A stretch of 61,971 nucleotides of DNA, from contig DAISWG010000021.1 in the NCBI GenBank assembly GCA_036826475.1, positions 1 through 61,971 of the forward strand, read 5' to 3'. Made by a program: the position numbers and the translations under genes. This document shows, in pieces, positions 27,648 to 38,964 of this stretch. How positions within the stretch are numbered: position 1 is the stretch's first letter; each line of letters starts with the position of its first letter. This stretch comes from Miltoncostaea sp036826475. Lineage in GTDB: Bacteria; Actinomycetota; Thermoleophilia; Miltoncostaeales; Miltoncostaeaceae. The notes beneath the pieces are model-generated. The model did no database searches, was not told the DNA's origin, and was given only the letters and a program-made list of their open reading frames with translations.

Positions 27648-29909
27648 ATGCAGACGCTCGCCGGACCGCCGCTCATCGAGACCAAGCTGCGGCCGCCGGA
27701 CCGGCGCGCCGGTTTCGTCCCCCGCCCCGAGCTGGTGGCGCGGCTGGAGGCGCAGGTCGCGGCGCACCGCCTGACCGTGGTCAGCGCCGCCGCCGGCTGG
27801 GGCAAGACGACGCTGGTGGTCGACTGGCTCGCCGCCCGGGAGGCACCCACGGCGTGGGTCGCGCTCGACGACTCCGACAACGACCCGGCCCGCTTCTGGC
27901 GGTACGTCTCGGAGGCCCTCGGCCGCGCGGGCATCGCCCTCGACGCCCAGGCGGTGGGGGCCCTGTCGGGTGCCGACGCCACGCGCGAGCTGGGCCTGAC
28001 GGAGCTCATCAACGCGGTCGCGGGGGCGACGGAGCGGACGGTGCTGGCGCTCGACGACCTGCACGCGGTCAACGAGCCGTCCATCGTCGACAGCCTCGCG
28101 TTCCTGGTGCCGCGGCTGCCCGACAACCTGCGGCTGGTGGTCACCACGCGCACCGACCCGCCCATCGGGCTCGCGCGCCTGCGGGCGCGCGGCGACCTGG
28201 GCGAGGTGCGCGCCGGCGACCTGCGCTTCACCGGACAGGAGGCGGCGCGGCTGCTGGGCGACGCGATCGGGGCCGAACTTCCCGCCGACGAGGTCGAGCG
28301 GCTCCGCGCGCGCACCGAGGGCTGGGCGGCCGGGCTGTACCTGGCCGGCCTGTCCCTGCGCGGCCGCGACGACGCGGCGTCGTTCATCGCGGACTTCGCC
28401 GGCGACGACCGCCTGGTGGTGGACTACCTCGCCGCAGAGGTACTGGAGGGCCAGCCCAGGGAGCGGCGCAACTTCCTGCTGCGCACGGCGATCCTCCCGC
28501 GCCTGACCGCCCCGCTGTGCGACGCGGTCACCGGGCGGGAGGGATCGGCCGCCGTCCTGACCGGGCTGGAGCGCTCCAACCTGTTCCTGGTCCCGCTCGA
28601 CTCGCGCCGCGAGTGGTACCGCTACCACCACCTGTTCGGCGAGCTGCTGCGGCACGAGCTCATGCTGGAGGCCCCCGGCGAGGTGGCCGAGCTGCACCGC
28701 CGGGCGTCGCGCTGGTTCGAGTCGCAGGGCGACATGGACGAGGCGATCCATCACGCCTCCGCCGCGGGCGACCTGGCGCGCGCCGCCGACCTCATCGCCG
28801 GCTGCTGGGCCGGCTACGAGCGCAGCGGCTGGACCGCCACCACCCAGCGGTGGATGGCGCTGCTGCCCGACGACCGGGTGCGCGCCGACCCCCGGCTGTG
28901 CCTGGCGGCGGCGCTCATCGCGATCAACCTGGGCCGGGCGCAGGCCGCGGCCCCGTGGTTGGACGCGGCGGAACGGGCGGCGTCCCTGCCCGGCGCCCCC
29001 GGCGACCCGCGGGTGGTCGCGAGCGACGTCGCCGCGGGGCGGTCGCTGGTGGCGCTGCTCTCGGGCGACACGCCCGCGGCCGTCGCGATCGGTCGCGAGG
29101 CCCTGACCCTGAGCGAGGGCATCGCCCCGTGGTCCCGGGCGATCGCGTGCCTGGCCCTGGGCATCGCGCTGCATGCCGCGGACGAGCGGGACGAGGCCTA
29201 TCCGTACCTGGAGGAGGTGGCCGCGCTCGCGGAGACGGCCCAGGCACCGGCGGTGGTCGCGTTGAGCCACCTCGCCGACACCGACCTGGACCGCGGCGAC
29301 GTGGCCCTCGCCGAGGCCCGGGCGCGGCAGGCCATCGACCTGGCGTCGCAGGAGCGCCACGCCGAGTACCCGCACGCCGCGGGCGCCCACGGCGGACTGG
29401 CCCGCGCCCGCTCGCGGCAGGGCGACCCCGCCGCCGCCCGCGAGTTCGCCGACCGTGCCGTCGACCTGGCCCGCCGCGGCCACTCGGCCCCCGAGACCGC
29501 CCACGCGATCCTGGTGCGGGCGGCGGTGCTCGCCGCGGCGGGCGACCCCGACGCCGCACGGGCCGACGTCGACGAGGCCCGGGCGATGCTGGACGGCGCC
29601 GTCGGCGCCGCCAACCTGATCCGGATGGCGGCGCTCGTGGAGCAGCAGCTCGCCGGTCCCGGCGCGAGCGCGACCGGGGGCGGCGCGGCCGCGGTGGGCG
29701 GCGACCTGACGGACCGCGAGCTGGCGGTGCTGCGGCGGCTCACCGGCGACGGGTCCGCCCGTGAGATCGCCGCCGACCTGTTCGTGTCGCACAACACGGT
29801 GAAGACCCAGATGCGGGCGATCTACCGCAAGCTGGGGGTCGCGACGCGCGACGACGCGGTGGCGACCGCCCGGGAGCGTGGACTGCTGCCGCGCTCGCTG
29901 TCCGGGTAG
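27648..29909 (+). CDS. LuxR-family transcriptional regulator, LAL/MalT type
   Basis: A large ATP-dependent activator of 753 aa. The N-terminal STAND-type NTPase has Walker A AAAGWGKTTL (about 47-56) and Walker B TVLALDDLHAVN (about 128-139). The middle is made of helical TPR-like repeats. The C-terminal LuxR HTH reads LTDRELAVLRRLTGDGSARE and FVSHNTVKTQMRAIYRKLGV (about 685-740). Such proteins bind an inducer through the repeats and oligomerise on DNA. The gene stands alone between divergent glyQ and the convergent exporter, so its target cannot be read from context. Confidence 0.92.
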   Translation: MQTLAGPPLIETKLRPPDRRAGFVPRPELVARLEAQVAAHRLTVVSAAAGWGKTTLVVDWLAAREAPTAWVALDDSDNDPARFWRYVSEALGRAGIALDAQAVGALSGADATRELGLTELINAVAGATERTVLALDDLHAVNEPSIVDSLAFLVPRLPDNLRLVVTTRTDPPIGLARLRARGDLGEVRAGDLRFTGQEAARLLGDAIGAELPADEVERLRARTEGWAAGLYLAGLSLRGRDDAASFIADFAGDDRLVVDYLAAEVLEGQPRERRNFLLRTAILPRLTAPLCDAVTGREGSAAVLTGLERSNLFLVPLDSRREWYRYHHLFGELLRHELMLEAPGEVAELHRRASRWFESQGDMDEAIHHASAAGDLARAADLIAGCWAGYERSGWTATTQRWMALLPDDRVRADPRLCLAAALIAINLGRAQAAAPWLDAAERAASLPGAPGDPRVVASDVAAGRSLVALLSGDTPAAVAIGREALTLSEGIAPWSRAIACLALGIALHAADERDEAYPYLEEVAALAETAQAPAVVALSHLADTDLDRGDVALAEARARQAIDLASQERHAEYPHAAGAHGGLARARSRQGDPAAAREFADRAVDLARRGHSAPETAHAILVRAAVLAAAGDPDAARADVDEARAMLDGAVGAANLIRMAALVEQQLAGPGASATGGGAAAVGGDLTDRELAVLRRLTGDGSAREIAADLFVSHNTVKTQMRAIYRKLGVATRDDAVATARERGLLPRSLSG

Positions 29910-29931
29910 CCGCGGCGGGGTCGGACGCACG

Positions 29932-29961
29932 CCGAGGGCCCGGCGTGCGCCGGGCCCTCGG
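29932..29961. terminator. strong bidirectional terminator
   Basis: A perfect inverted repeat, CCGAGGGCCCGGCG followed by TG and its complement, makes a 14-bp stem between the convergent LAL regulator and MMPL genes. The arms are palindromic enough to serve both directions. Confidence 0.75.
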
Positions 29962-29982
29962 GTGGTGCGTCTGCGGTGCGGG

Positions 29983-32157
29983 TTACGCGCCGGCGGGGCT
30001 GGCCTCGGCCTTCCCGTCGCCGTCGCCGTCGCCGTCCGACTCCGAGAAGCCGATCCTGTCGTGGAGGCGGCGCAGCGGGCGCGGGGCCCACCAGTTCCAG
30101 TCGCCGAACAGGGCCATCAGGGACGGGACGAGGAGCGCCCGGATGATGGTCGCGTCGATCAGGACCGCCAGGGCCGTCCCGACGCCGAGCTCCTTGATCA
30201 GGGTGATCTGGGAGGTTGCGAAGGCGCCGATCGCGACCGCGAAGAGCAGGGCGGCCGCCGTGACGATCCGCCCGGTGCGCTGGAGGCCCACGGCCACCGA
30301 CTCGCGGGTGTCCATCCCGCTGTCGTGGGCCTCCTTGATGCGGGACAGGAGGAACACCGCGTAGTCGGTGGACAGGCCGAAGGCCATGGCGCCCAGCAGG
30401 ATCGGCTGCGTGAGGTCCAGGGCGCCGACGCTGTCGTAGTTGAGCAGGCCCTCGAGGCGGCCGTCCTGGAAGACGAAGACCAGGATGCCGAGGGTGGAGC
30501 CGAGGGTCAGCAGGTTCATGATCACGGCCTTCACCGGCAGGATCACGGAGCCGGTCATGATGAACAGCGCGACGATCGTGACCGCGGCGATCAGCAGGAT
30601 CGCGTAGGGCAGGTGCGCCGCGAGGCTCGCCTTCTGGTCCACGAAGCTCGCGGCGAGGCCGCCGACGTCGGCCGGAAAGGGCTCCGGCGTGGCCCGGACG
30701 TCGCGGACGAGCTGCTGCGCCGGCTCGGAGAGCCCGTTCTCGACGCCGTAGACGTCGATGCGCCAGGTGTCCGGGCCGACGACGGCCGCCGGGGCCACCC
30801 CCGCGACGTTCGGCAGCTCGCCGAGCCGCTGCGCGTAGTCGGCCAGGGCCGCCTCGGCCTCCGGCGTGTCGGGGGCGGTGATCGCGATGTAGACGGGCTG
30901 GCTGCGGTCCTGGGGGAAGTCGGAGGCCAGGGTGTCCGCGACCTGGCGCGAGGTGGCGCTGGTGGGCAGGACGCTGGCGTCGACCGAGGTGAACGTGATG
31001 CCGAGCAGCGGCAGGGCGACCACGATCAGGGCGATCGCCGTGACGGCGGCCACGGGGCCGGGCCGGCGCATCACCGCGTTGGACAGGCGGTACCAGAAGC
31101 CCGAGGTGAGCTGCTCGTCGGCGTGCTCGGAGCGGCTCCGCCAGGACTTCGGGGCCAGGGAGTTGATCCGGCTGCCCAGCAGCGCGAGCACGGCGGGCAG
31201 GACCAGCAGGGCGATGGCGGCCGCGATCAGGGCGACCATGACGCCCGCGATGCCCATGGAGAACAGGAAGCGCTGCGGAAAGACCATCAGGCCCGCCAGG
31301 GCGGCGGCGACGGTGATCGCGCTGAAGAGGACGCTCTTGCCGGCCGTGCGCAGCGTCGCGGCGAGCGCGTCCCGGCCCGGCCCCCGCTTCGCGATCTCCT
31401 CGCGGTAGCGGGAGATGATGAGCAGGCTGTAGTCGATCGCGAGGCCCAGGCTCAGGCCGATCGCCAGGTTGAGGGCGTAGACCGAGAGCGTCATCGCCTC
31501 GTTCAGCAGCCCGATGGAGAGGAACGCGCCGAAGATGACCAGCGCGCCCATCAGGGACGGCAGCAGGGCGGCGATGACGCCCCGGAAGACCCAGAGGGAC
31601 AGCAGGAAGATGATCGGGAAGGCGAACATCTCAGCCTTCGCGAGGTCCTCGCCGATGATGGTGCCGACCTCGTCGCCCACGGCGTCGGCGCCGCCGACCT
31701 TGACCGGCTGGGACGCGAGGGACTCGCGGATGCGCTTCGCGGCGTCGCCCGCGGCGTCGTCGGAGATGGGCTTCATGGAGACGGCGATGTACGACTGGGT
31801 GCCGTCCGTGGAGATCAGCGCGGAGCCGCCGCCGTTGAAGGCGGTCACGACCTGGCCGACGTCGGGGTCCTGGCGGATGGTCGCGGCGGCGGTCTCGACC
31901 GCCGCGCGGCCCTCGCCGGTGCGGACGTCGCTGCCGGGCGAGACGAGGGCGATGACACCCGGGTTGGGGTTGACGCCGGAGGCGTCGCGGATGGTGTCGC
32001 GGGCGGAGACGAACTCGGCGGACGGGTCCTCGAACCCGGCGCTCGACAGGTTGGCGGTGAGGGGTCCACCGATCACCACGGCGACCGCGAAGAACGCGAC
32101 GGCGATGGCGATCACGCGCCACGGCCGGCGGGTGAGAAGGTTGGCGAGGGAGTTCAC
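29983..32157 (-). CDS. MMPL-family RND transporter
   Basis: An inner-membrane exporter of 724 aa with the MMPL layout: one N-terminal membrane helix, a large outer domain (about 40-180), five helices, a second outer domain (about 380-520) and five further helices. Typical stretches are LSLGLAIDYSLLIISRYREE (sterol-sensing-like region) and AFGLSTDYAVFLLSRIKEA near the second bundle. These proteins move lipids or hydrophobic compounds using the proton gradient. The GTG start lies 6 nt after the small upstream gene, so the two form an operon. The C-terminus ends in a Gly-Asp repeat (SDGDGDGDGK). Confidence 0.93.
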   Translation of the reverse strand: MNSLANLLTRRPWRVIAIAVAFFAVAVVIGGPLTANLSSAGFEDPSAEFVSARDTIRDASGVNPNPGVIALVSPGSDVRTGEGRAAVETAAATIRQDPDVGQVVTAFNGGGSALISTDGTQSYIAVSMKPISDDAAGDAAKRIRESLASQPVKVGGADAVGDEVGTIIGEDLAKAEMFAFPIIFLLSLWVFRGVIAALLPSLMGALVIFGAFLSIGLLNEAMTLSVYALNLAIGLSLGLAIDYSLLIISRYREEIAKRGPGRDALAATLRTAGKSVLFSAITVAAALAGLMVFPQRFLFSMGIAGVMVALIAAAIALLVLPAVLALLGSRINSLAPKSWRSRSEHADEQLTSGFWYRLSNAVMRRPGPVAAVTAIALIVVALPLLGITFTSVDASVLPTSATSRQVADTLASDFPQDRSQPVYIAITAPDTPEAEAALADYAQRLGELPNVAGVAPAAVVGPDTWRIDVYGVENGLSEPAQQLVRDVRATPEPFPADVGGLAASFVDQKASLAAHLPYAILLIAAVTIVALFIMTGSVILPVKAVIMNLLTLGSTLGILVFVFQDGRLEGLLNYDSVGALDLTQPILLGAMAFGLSTDYAVFLLSRIKEAHDSGMDTRESVAVGLQRTGRIVTAAALLFAVAIGAFATSQITLIKELGVGTALAVLIDATIIRALLVPSLMALFGDWNWWAPRPLRRLHDRIGFSESDGDGDGDGKAEASPAGA

Positions 32158-32163
32158 GGGTGC

Positions 32164-32385
32164 TCAGCGCTCCTCGGGTCGGGGCGTGGCGGCGGGCTCC
32201 TCGACGTCGATGACCTCGACGCCGAGGTTGCCGAGGGTCGCCAGCACCTCGTTGACGGGACGGCCCCCCGGGCCGCCCTCCAGGACGGTGCGGTCATCGC
32301 GCACGTGACGGCGCATTCCGGGGATCCCCTGGCAGAAGCGCTCGCTCACCACGCCCCGCACGGTGATCCGGTACTCCCCGCTCAT
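32164..32385 (-). CDS. small hypothetical protein (73 aa) upstream of the MMPL exporter
   Basis: Starts MSGEYRITVRGVVSERFCQG and ends LGNLGVEVIDVEEP. A strand-helix-strand pattern with VNEVLATLGNLGVEVIDVE looks like a small ferredoxin-like fold. It contains a central RDDRTVLEGG. The start is secure: GGAGGACGC precedes the ATG. Small proteins of this kind occur in other actinobacteria without known function. It lies 6 nt upstream of the MMPL gene on the same strand. Confidence 0.75.
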   Translation of the reverse strand: MSGEYRITVRGVVSERFCQGIPGMRRHVRDDRTVLEGGPGGRPVNEVLATLGNLGVEVIDVEEPAATPRPEER

Positions 32386-32462
32386 GCGTCCTCCACGTGC
32401 TCGGTGACCTGACGGATCGCACGCTCTCGCCATCCCGGGTGAACCGTCATCACCCCGCCCCG

Positions 32463-32481
32463 ATTTCACCCTGGGTGAAAT
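32463..32481. promoter_or_regulatory. 19-bp perfect palindrome, candidate operator
   Basis: ATTTCACCCTGGGTGAAAT is a perfect 9-bp inverted repeat with one central base, about 80 bp upstream of the small protein-MMPL operon. It is AT-richer than its surroundings and is of TetR-operator size. A GGGTGAA half-site occurs just before it (about 32437). Confidence 0.55.
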
Positions 32482-32562
32482 GGGCGGCGCCCTCCCCGCG
32501 GTGCGATCGAGACCACCGGTCCTCGATCGGCCCATGCGCCGGGGGAGCGCGGCGTGGTGCAG

Positions 32563-33302
32563 CCGAAAGTGGGACGTCCGGATCGTCCCGAGTGGGGGTC
32601 GTCGGGGGCTCGTGTGGGGCTGCCGAGGCTCAATCGGGACCACGCGACCTCGATTGGAACACCGGCCCGCCGCAGCGGACGCCTGTCGGTCCCGCTCCGC
32701 CTCCGCCCACTCTTTCAATGAATGGAACTGGGTCCCGGTCGGTATCCGGAGTGACCCTCCAGACCCTCGATCGAGTCCCGGCGCCGCACCGTCAGCCGTC
32801 CACACGACCCACGAAGTGCCCCACGTGGGACGGCGGGCCTGCTCGAAGTGGGACCGCGGGCGCCGCGCACGCCGAAAGTGGGACTTCCGGATCGTCCCAA
32901 GTGGGACTCCAGGACAGCACGAAGTGGGACGGCGATCCCAACCCGGCCCGAGCGCCGGATCGGGGCGAACCCCGTCGTGGTCGGTTGAACCGGGTGAACC
33001 ATCGGAGCGCACGCCGAAAGTGGGACTTCCGGATCGTCCCGATTGGGACTCCAGGACAGCAGGAGGTGGGACGGCGGTCGCCGCGCACGCCGAAAGTGGG
33101 ACTCCATGGTCGGGGTGAGCTCGGATGCCCCGTCGGGGCGCACGCCGAAAGTGGGACTTCCGGATCGTCCCGAGTGGGACTCCAGGACAGCACCGAAGCG
33201 GGACGGCGGTCGCCGCCGCGAGTGGGACTTCATGGTCGGGTGAGGCGGGGCGCGGCGCCGCGCAGGCCGGAAGTGGGACGTCCGGATCGTCCCGAGTGGG
33301 AC
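32563..33302 (-). repeat. second array of the GTCCCACTTGGGAC-type repeat family
   Basis: On the plus strand GCCGAAAGTGGGAC, or with one change GCCGGAAGTGGGAC, occurs at 32563, 32871, 33013, 33089, 33144 and 33266. In most copies it is followed by TTCCGGATCGTCCC and then GAGTGGGACT. Read on the minus strand this gives the same order of elements (TCCCACTyGGGAC, about 8 nt, AAGTCCC, TTTCGGCGT) as the array at 18330-18960. Spacing here is irregular (55 to 308 bp). GTGGGAC half-sites without the full unit fill the gaps. Apart from the palindrome at 32463, the stretch 32386-33308 holds nothing else recognised and no gene. Confidence 0.8.
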
Positions 33303-33308
33303 GGGCGC

Positions 33309-34562
33309 CTACTCCTGGTCGACGGTGATCCGGCCGACGCGCTGGTGGGTGAGGGTGGCGCCGGCCCAGTCGACGACCGCCTTCGCGCGATCCTCGTTCG
33401 TGGGGAGCAGCGCCAGGTGCACCGCCCCCCAGGCGGCCTGCGCCGTGGTGCCGGTCATCGTGCGCCCGCCGAGCATCTGCACGACCGCAGCGCGACGGCC
33501 GATCACGGCCATCGTCCCCTTGTCGCGGTACCGGAAGGGCTTGGGCGCGTTGCCCGCGATCCGGCGGGTGAGGCTCTCCCCCGCGTGCTCGCCGGACTGG
33601 AGCGCCACCGAGCCCAGCTGGGGCAGCACCTGCCCCGTCTTCCCGTCCGTGATCGCGGCGATGTCGCCGAGCACGTAGACCTCCGGGTGGTCGGGAAGCA
33701 CCAGGTCGGGCCCCACGGCGATGCGGTTCCCCCGCGCCAGCTCGAGCCCGAGCGATCGGACCACGGCGTTGCCCTGCAGCCCGGCGCCCCAGACCAGCGT
33801 GTGCGCCGCCAGTTCGCGGCCGGACGCGAGGGTGACCCGCGTGGGGGTGACGCCGGCGACCCGCTCGCCGGTCATCACCTCGACGGTGCGCTCCGCCAGC
33901 GCCTCCGCCGCGTACGTCCGGAGCTTCGGCTTGAACATCGAGAACAGCTCCGGCCCGCCCTCGACCAGGATCACCCGCGCCTTCTCCTGCGGCAGCTTGG
34001 GGTAGTCGCGCGCGAAGACCGACCGGTAGAGCTCGGCGACCGCCCCCGCGGTCTCGACGCCCGTCGGCCCCCCGCCGACGATGACGATGTTCAGCACGCC
34101 GTCGTCGATCAGGCCCGGATCCCGGTCGGCGGCCTCCCACCGCTCCAGCAGGTGGTTCTTCAGGCGGACCGCGTGGGGCAGCGTGTACATCGGGAACGCG
34201 TGCTCCTCCGCCCCTGGGGTCCCGAAGAAGTTGACCTCCGCGCCGAGGCCCAGCACGAGGTAGTCGTAGCCGATCGGCCCGATCTCCTCGAATCGGACCT
34301 CCCGCGCGTCCAGGTCCACGCCGGTCACGGTCGCCTGGTGCACCGTCGTGTTGGCCTGCCGCTGCACCAGGTCGCGGATGGAGTGCCCGACCGCCGTCGT
34401 CTCGAGCAGCCCCGTCGCGAGCTGGTACAGCAGCGGCTGGAACGTGTGGTAGTTGTGGCGGTCGACCAGCACCACCTCGGCGTCCGCGTGCTTCAGCTTC
34501 TGGGCGGCGCCGACCCCGGCGAACCCCCCGCCGAGGATGAGGACGCGCGGCCGCGTGTTCAT
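33309..34562 (-). CDS. type II NADH dehydrogenase-like FAD oxidoreductase
   Basis: Single-subunit, non-pumping NADH:quinone oxidoreductase family. It is 417 aa. The FAD motif RVLILGGGFAGVGAAQKL (residues 6-23) is followed by NYHTFQPLLYQLATGLL and by the NADH motif NIVIVGGGPTGVETAGAVAE (about 155-175). The C-terminal VYVLGDIAAI binds FAD. It has no membrane segment but probably attaches by an amphipathic tail. GGAGGAATGAC precedes the ATG. It is the last gene of the zwf operon, 21 nt after the cyclase gene. Confidence 0.92.
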   Translation of the reverse strand: MNTRPRVLILGGGFAGVGAAQKLKHADAEVVLVDRHNYHTFQPLLYQLATGLLETTAVGHSIRDLVQRQANTTVHQATVTGVDLDAREVRFEEIGPIGYDYLVLGLGAEVNFFGTPGAEEHAFPMYTLPHAVRLKNHLLERWEAADRDPGLIDDGVLNIVIVGGGPTGVETAGAVAELYRSVFARDYPKLPQEKARVILVEGGPELFSMFKPKLRTYAAEALAERTVEVMTGERVAGVTPTRVTLASGRELAAHTLVWGAGLQGNAVVRSLGLELARGNRIAVGPDLVLPDHPEVYVLGDIAAITDGKTGQVLPQLGSVALQSGEHAGESLTRRIAGNAPKPFRYRDKGTMAVIGRRAAVVQMLGGRTMTGTTAQAAWGAVHLALLPTNEDRAKAVVDWAGATLTHQRVGRITVDQE

Positions 34563-34583
34563 GTCATTCCTCCAAGTGGTGCC

Positions 34584-35495
34584 TCAGAGCACCGCGATCG
34601 GGTTGACCGGTGAGCCCGTCCCGCCCTCGATCCGCAGCGGCGCGGCGACGATGAGGAAGTCCCAGCGCCCCGCCTCCCGGCACCGCGCGAGGAGATCGTC
34701 GAGCTGCAGGTAGTCGAGGAGGTGGACGCCCATCGCGTTGAGGGCCAGAACGTGGATCGGGAACGCGACCCCCTCGGCGGCGCTCGGGGCGGTGTCGTTG
34801 TTGCCGTCGGACCCGAGCGCGGCGACCTGCCGCTCGGCGAGGAAGAGCACCGCGTGCGGGTGGAGCCCCGCGGTCCCCGCGACGGTGTCCCACGGGCCGA
34901 CCTCCGCCATCCGGAGCGTGTGCCCGGTGCGGATCAGCAGGATGTCCCCGGGGCCCACCCGGACGCCCTGCCGCCGCTCGGCGGCCTCGAGGTCCCCGGT
35001 GACGACGTCCTCGCCGGGCTCGAGCCAGCGGACGTCCCGGACGCCCGGCACGTCCAGGAGCACCCCGCGGCCGACGAGGCCGTCCTTCAGCACGTCGATG
35101 GCCCCGGCGGCCGCGCCGTCGGCGGTGACGGCCGAGCCCGGCCGGCCGTCGTACAGGGCGCCGTCGTAGACCACGTGACTGAAGGCGTCCACATGACTGT
35201 GACCCTCGCTGTGGTAGTCGAGCGCGACGCAGTCCTTGGCGAACTGCAGGCCTCCCACCCCGCCATCCGCGTCCGGCAGCATCGTCATGCGGTGGTCGGC
35301 CACCGGCAGGCCGAGGCTGACGGTGGTCCCGCTCCGGACGAGCCGGGCGGCGGCGGCGATGCGGTCCGGGGTCAGGTGGTTGAGGGCGCCCTGGGGGCTC
35401 CGGGATCCCCAATGACCCCAGGTGCAGACCTGCCGGAAGAGCGCCTCGAAACCCTCGCGGTCGATCGGCTCGCGGTCGGCGGCCGGCGATGGCAT
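34584..35495 (-). CDS. cyclase family protein (kynurenine formamidase-like metal hydrolase)
   Basis: A 303-aa metal-dependent hydrolase. The metal motif appears as SEGHSHVDAFSHVVYDG (about 116-132), matching the HxGTHxDxPxH pattern of the family. The second part has GDILLIRTGHTL and HPHAVLFLAERQVAALGSDGNND. The family opens cyclic amides or lactones. In this operon, behind a GMC oxidoreductase, a lactonase-type role is possible (inference). It starts 8 nt after the GMC gene stop. Confidence 0.88.
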   Translation of the reverse strand: MPSPAADREPIDREGFEALFRQVCTWGHWGSRSPQGALNHLTPDRIAAAARLVRSGTTVSLGLPVADHRMTMLPDADGGVGGLQFAKDCVALDYHSEGHSHVDAFSHVVYDGALYDGRPGSAVTADGAAAGAIDVLKDGLVGRGVLLDVPGVRDVRWLEPGEDVVTGDLEAAERRQGVRVGPGDILLIRTGHTLRMAEVGPWDTVAGTAGLHPHAVLFLAERQVAALGSDGNNDTAPSAAEGVAFPIHVLALNAMGVHLLDYLQLDDLLARCREAGRWDFLIVAAPLRIEGGTGSPVNPIAVL

Positions 35496-35503
35496 GCGTC
35501 CGC

Positions 35504-37074
35504 TCAGGCGAGCCGCTCGAGCAGGCGGTCGCCCACCCGCAGGGCGTTGGCGATGATTGTCAGGGTCGGGTTCACGGCCCCGATCGAGACGAAGAAGCTG
35601 GCGTCGACCACGTAGAGGTTGTCCAGCTCGTGAGCCCGGCAGTCGACGTCGAGGGCCGACGTCGCCGGGTCGGTCCCGAACCGCACCGTCCCGGCCTGGT
35701 GGGCCGTGGCCCCGATCGGCATCCCCTTGTGCAGGTAGATGCTGTGGTCCAGGAGGCCGTGGTGGGGGTGCATGCCCAGGTCGCCGAGCATCGACTCCAG
35801 CTTGTGGCGCAGCCTCTTGAGCCCCTCGACGTTGTTCTTCTCGTCGAGCACCAGGTTGATCTCGCCGTCCGGACCCACCGTGACGCGGCTGTCGGGACGG
35901 GGCAGGTCCTCGGTACAGAGCCAGAAGTCGACGCTGTGGTGCGCCACGGTCTCCAGCGGCCAGTCCGGCGTGATCCGCTTCGACCAGCGCGGCGCGTTGG
36001 CGCGGTCCTGTGTGGCATCGGCCTTGCCCAGCATCTGGATGCCGCCGAGCGGGAAGTCCCAATCGTCGGTGCCCAGGTACCAGTCGTGCAGGGCCAGGGT
36101 CTTCTGGAAGCGCGTGGGGTTGGGCTCCCGCGAGACGGCGCTGAGCGCGACGTTGTTGTGCCGCATGTAGTGGCGCCCCACGACGTCCGACCCGTTGGCC
36201 AGGCCCGCCGGGTGGCGGTCGCTGGCGGAGCGCAGGAGCAGCGCGGCGGAGTTCACCGCGCCGCACGAGACCACCACGATGTCGGCCGAGTAGGTCGTCG
36301 TCTCGTCGCCCAGCCGCGTGACCACTCCGGTCACCCGGCGCCCGCTCGCGTCGGTCTCCAGCCGCTCGACGTAGGCGCCGGTGACGAGGTCGACGTTGGG
36401 GTGCGCGAGCGCCGGATCCACGCACATCACCTGGGCGTCGGCCTTGGCGTCCAGCACGCAAGGGAAGCCATCGACCCGGTCGCACCGGATGCACCGGCTC
36501 ATCCGCGTCGCCTCGCCGTTCGCCTCCTGGTCCAGCATCACCCCGATCGGCAGGTGGAAGGGGCGGAGGCCCATGCGCTCCAGGTCGTCGCTCAGCTGCT
36601 GGATCCGCGGCTCGTGCTGGACCGGCGGGTGCGGGAAGTCGCCGCTGCGCGGCCCCTCGGTGGGATCCTCCCCCGCGGCCCCGTGGACCGCGTACAGGCG
36701 CTCGGCCTCGGCGTAGTACGGCTCCAGGTCGTCGTAGCCCAGCGGCCAGGCGGGCGAGACGCCGCCGTGGTGGCGCAGCTCGCCGAAGTCCTCGGGGCGC
36801 AGGCGGAAGAGGGCCGCGCCGTAGAACTTCGTGTTGCCGCCCACGAAGTAGTAGTTCTCGGGCGTGAACGCGTCGCCGTGGCGGTCGTACCACTCCTCGC
36901 CGGAGTGGTACTTCCCCTTCAGGAACACCGCCTCCGACGACCAGTTGTCGCGCTCGCGGGGCAGGTAGCCGCCGCGCTCGAGCAGCAGGATGCGCTTGCC
37001 GGAGGGGGCCAGGCGATGGGCCAGGGTGCCGCCCCCCGCCCCCGTGCCGATGATGATCACGTCATAGGCGTCCA

Positions 37075-37075
<1 letters not shown>
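35504..37075 (-). CDS. GMC-family FAD oxidoreductase
   Basis: Oxidises an alcohol or sugar hydroxyl using FAD. It is 523 aa. The FAD motif DVIIIGTGAGGGTLAHRLA starts at residue 5. PENYYFVGGNTKFYGAALFR is the usual second FAD loop. A Cys-rich MSRCIRCDRVDGFPC stretch around 200 is shared with a soluble subgroup of sugar/choline dehydrogenase-like proteins. The C-terminal catalytic region has THQAGTVRFG-like ATAHQAGTVRFGTDP, and NLYVVDASFFVSIGAVNPTL. No signal peptide is seen. The ATG shares one base with the stop of the upstream GH15 gene. Confidence 0.9.

Positions 37076-38960
<1,885 letters not shown>

Positions 38961-38964
<4 letters not shown>

Noticed and set aside
32386..34140. Long frames through the repeat region encoding recurring peptides such as VPLGTIRKSHFRR
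   Set aside because: The peptides are translations of the DNA repeats in several frames, with no start signals, and merge into the antisense of the NDH-2 gene.
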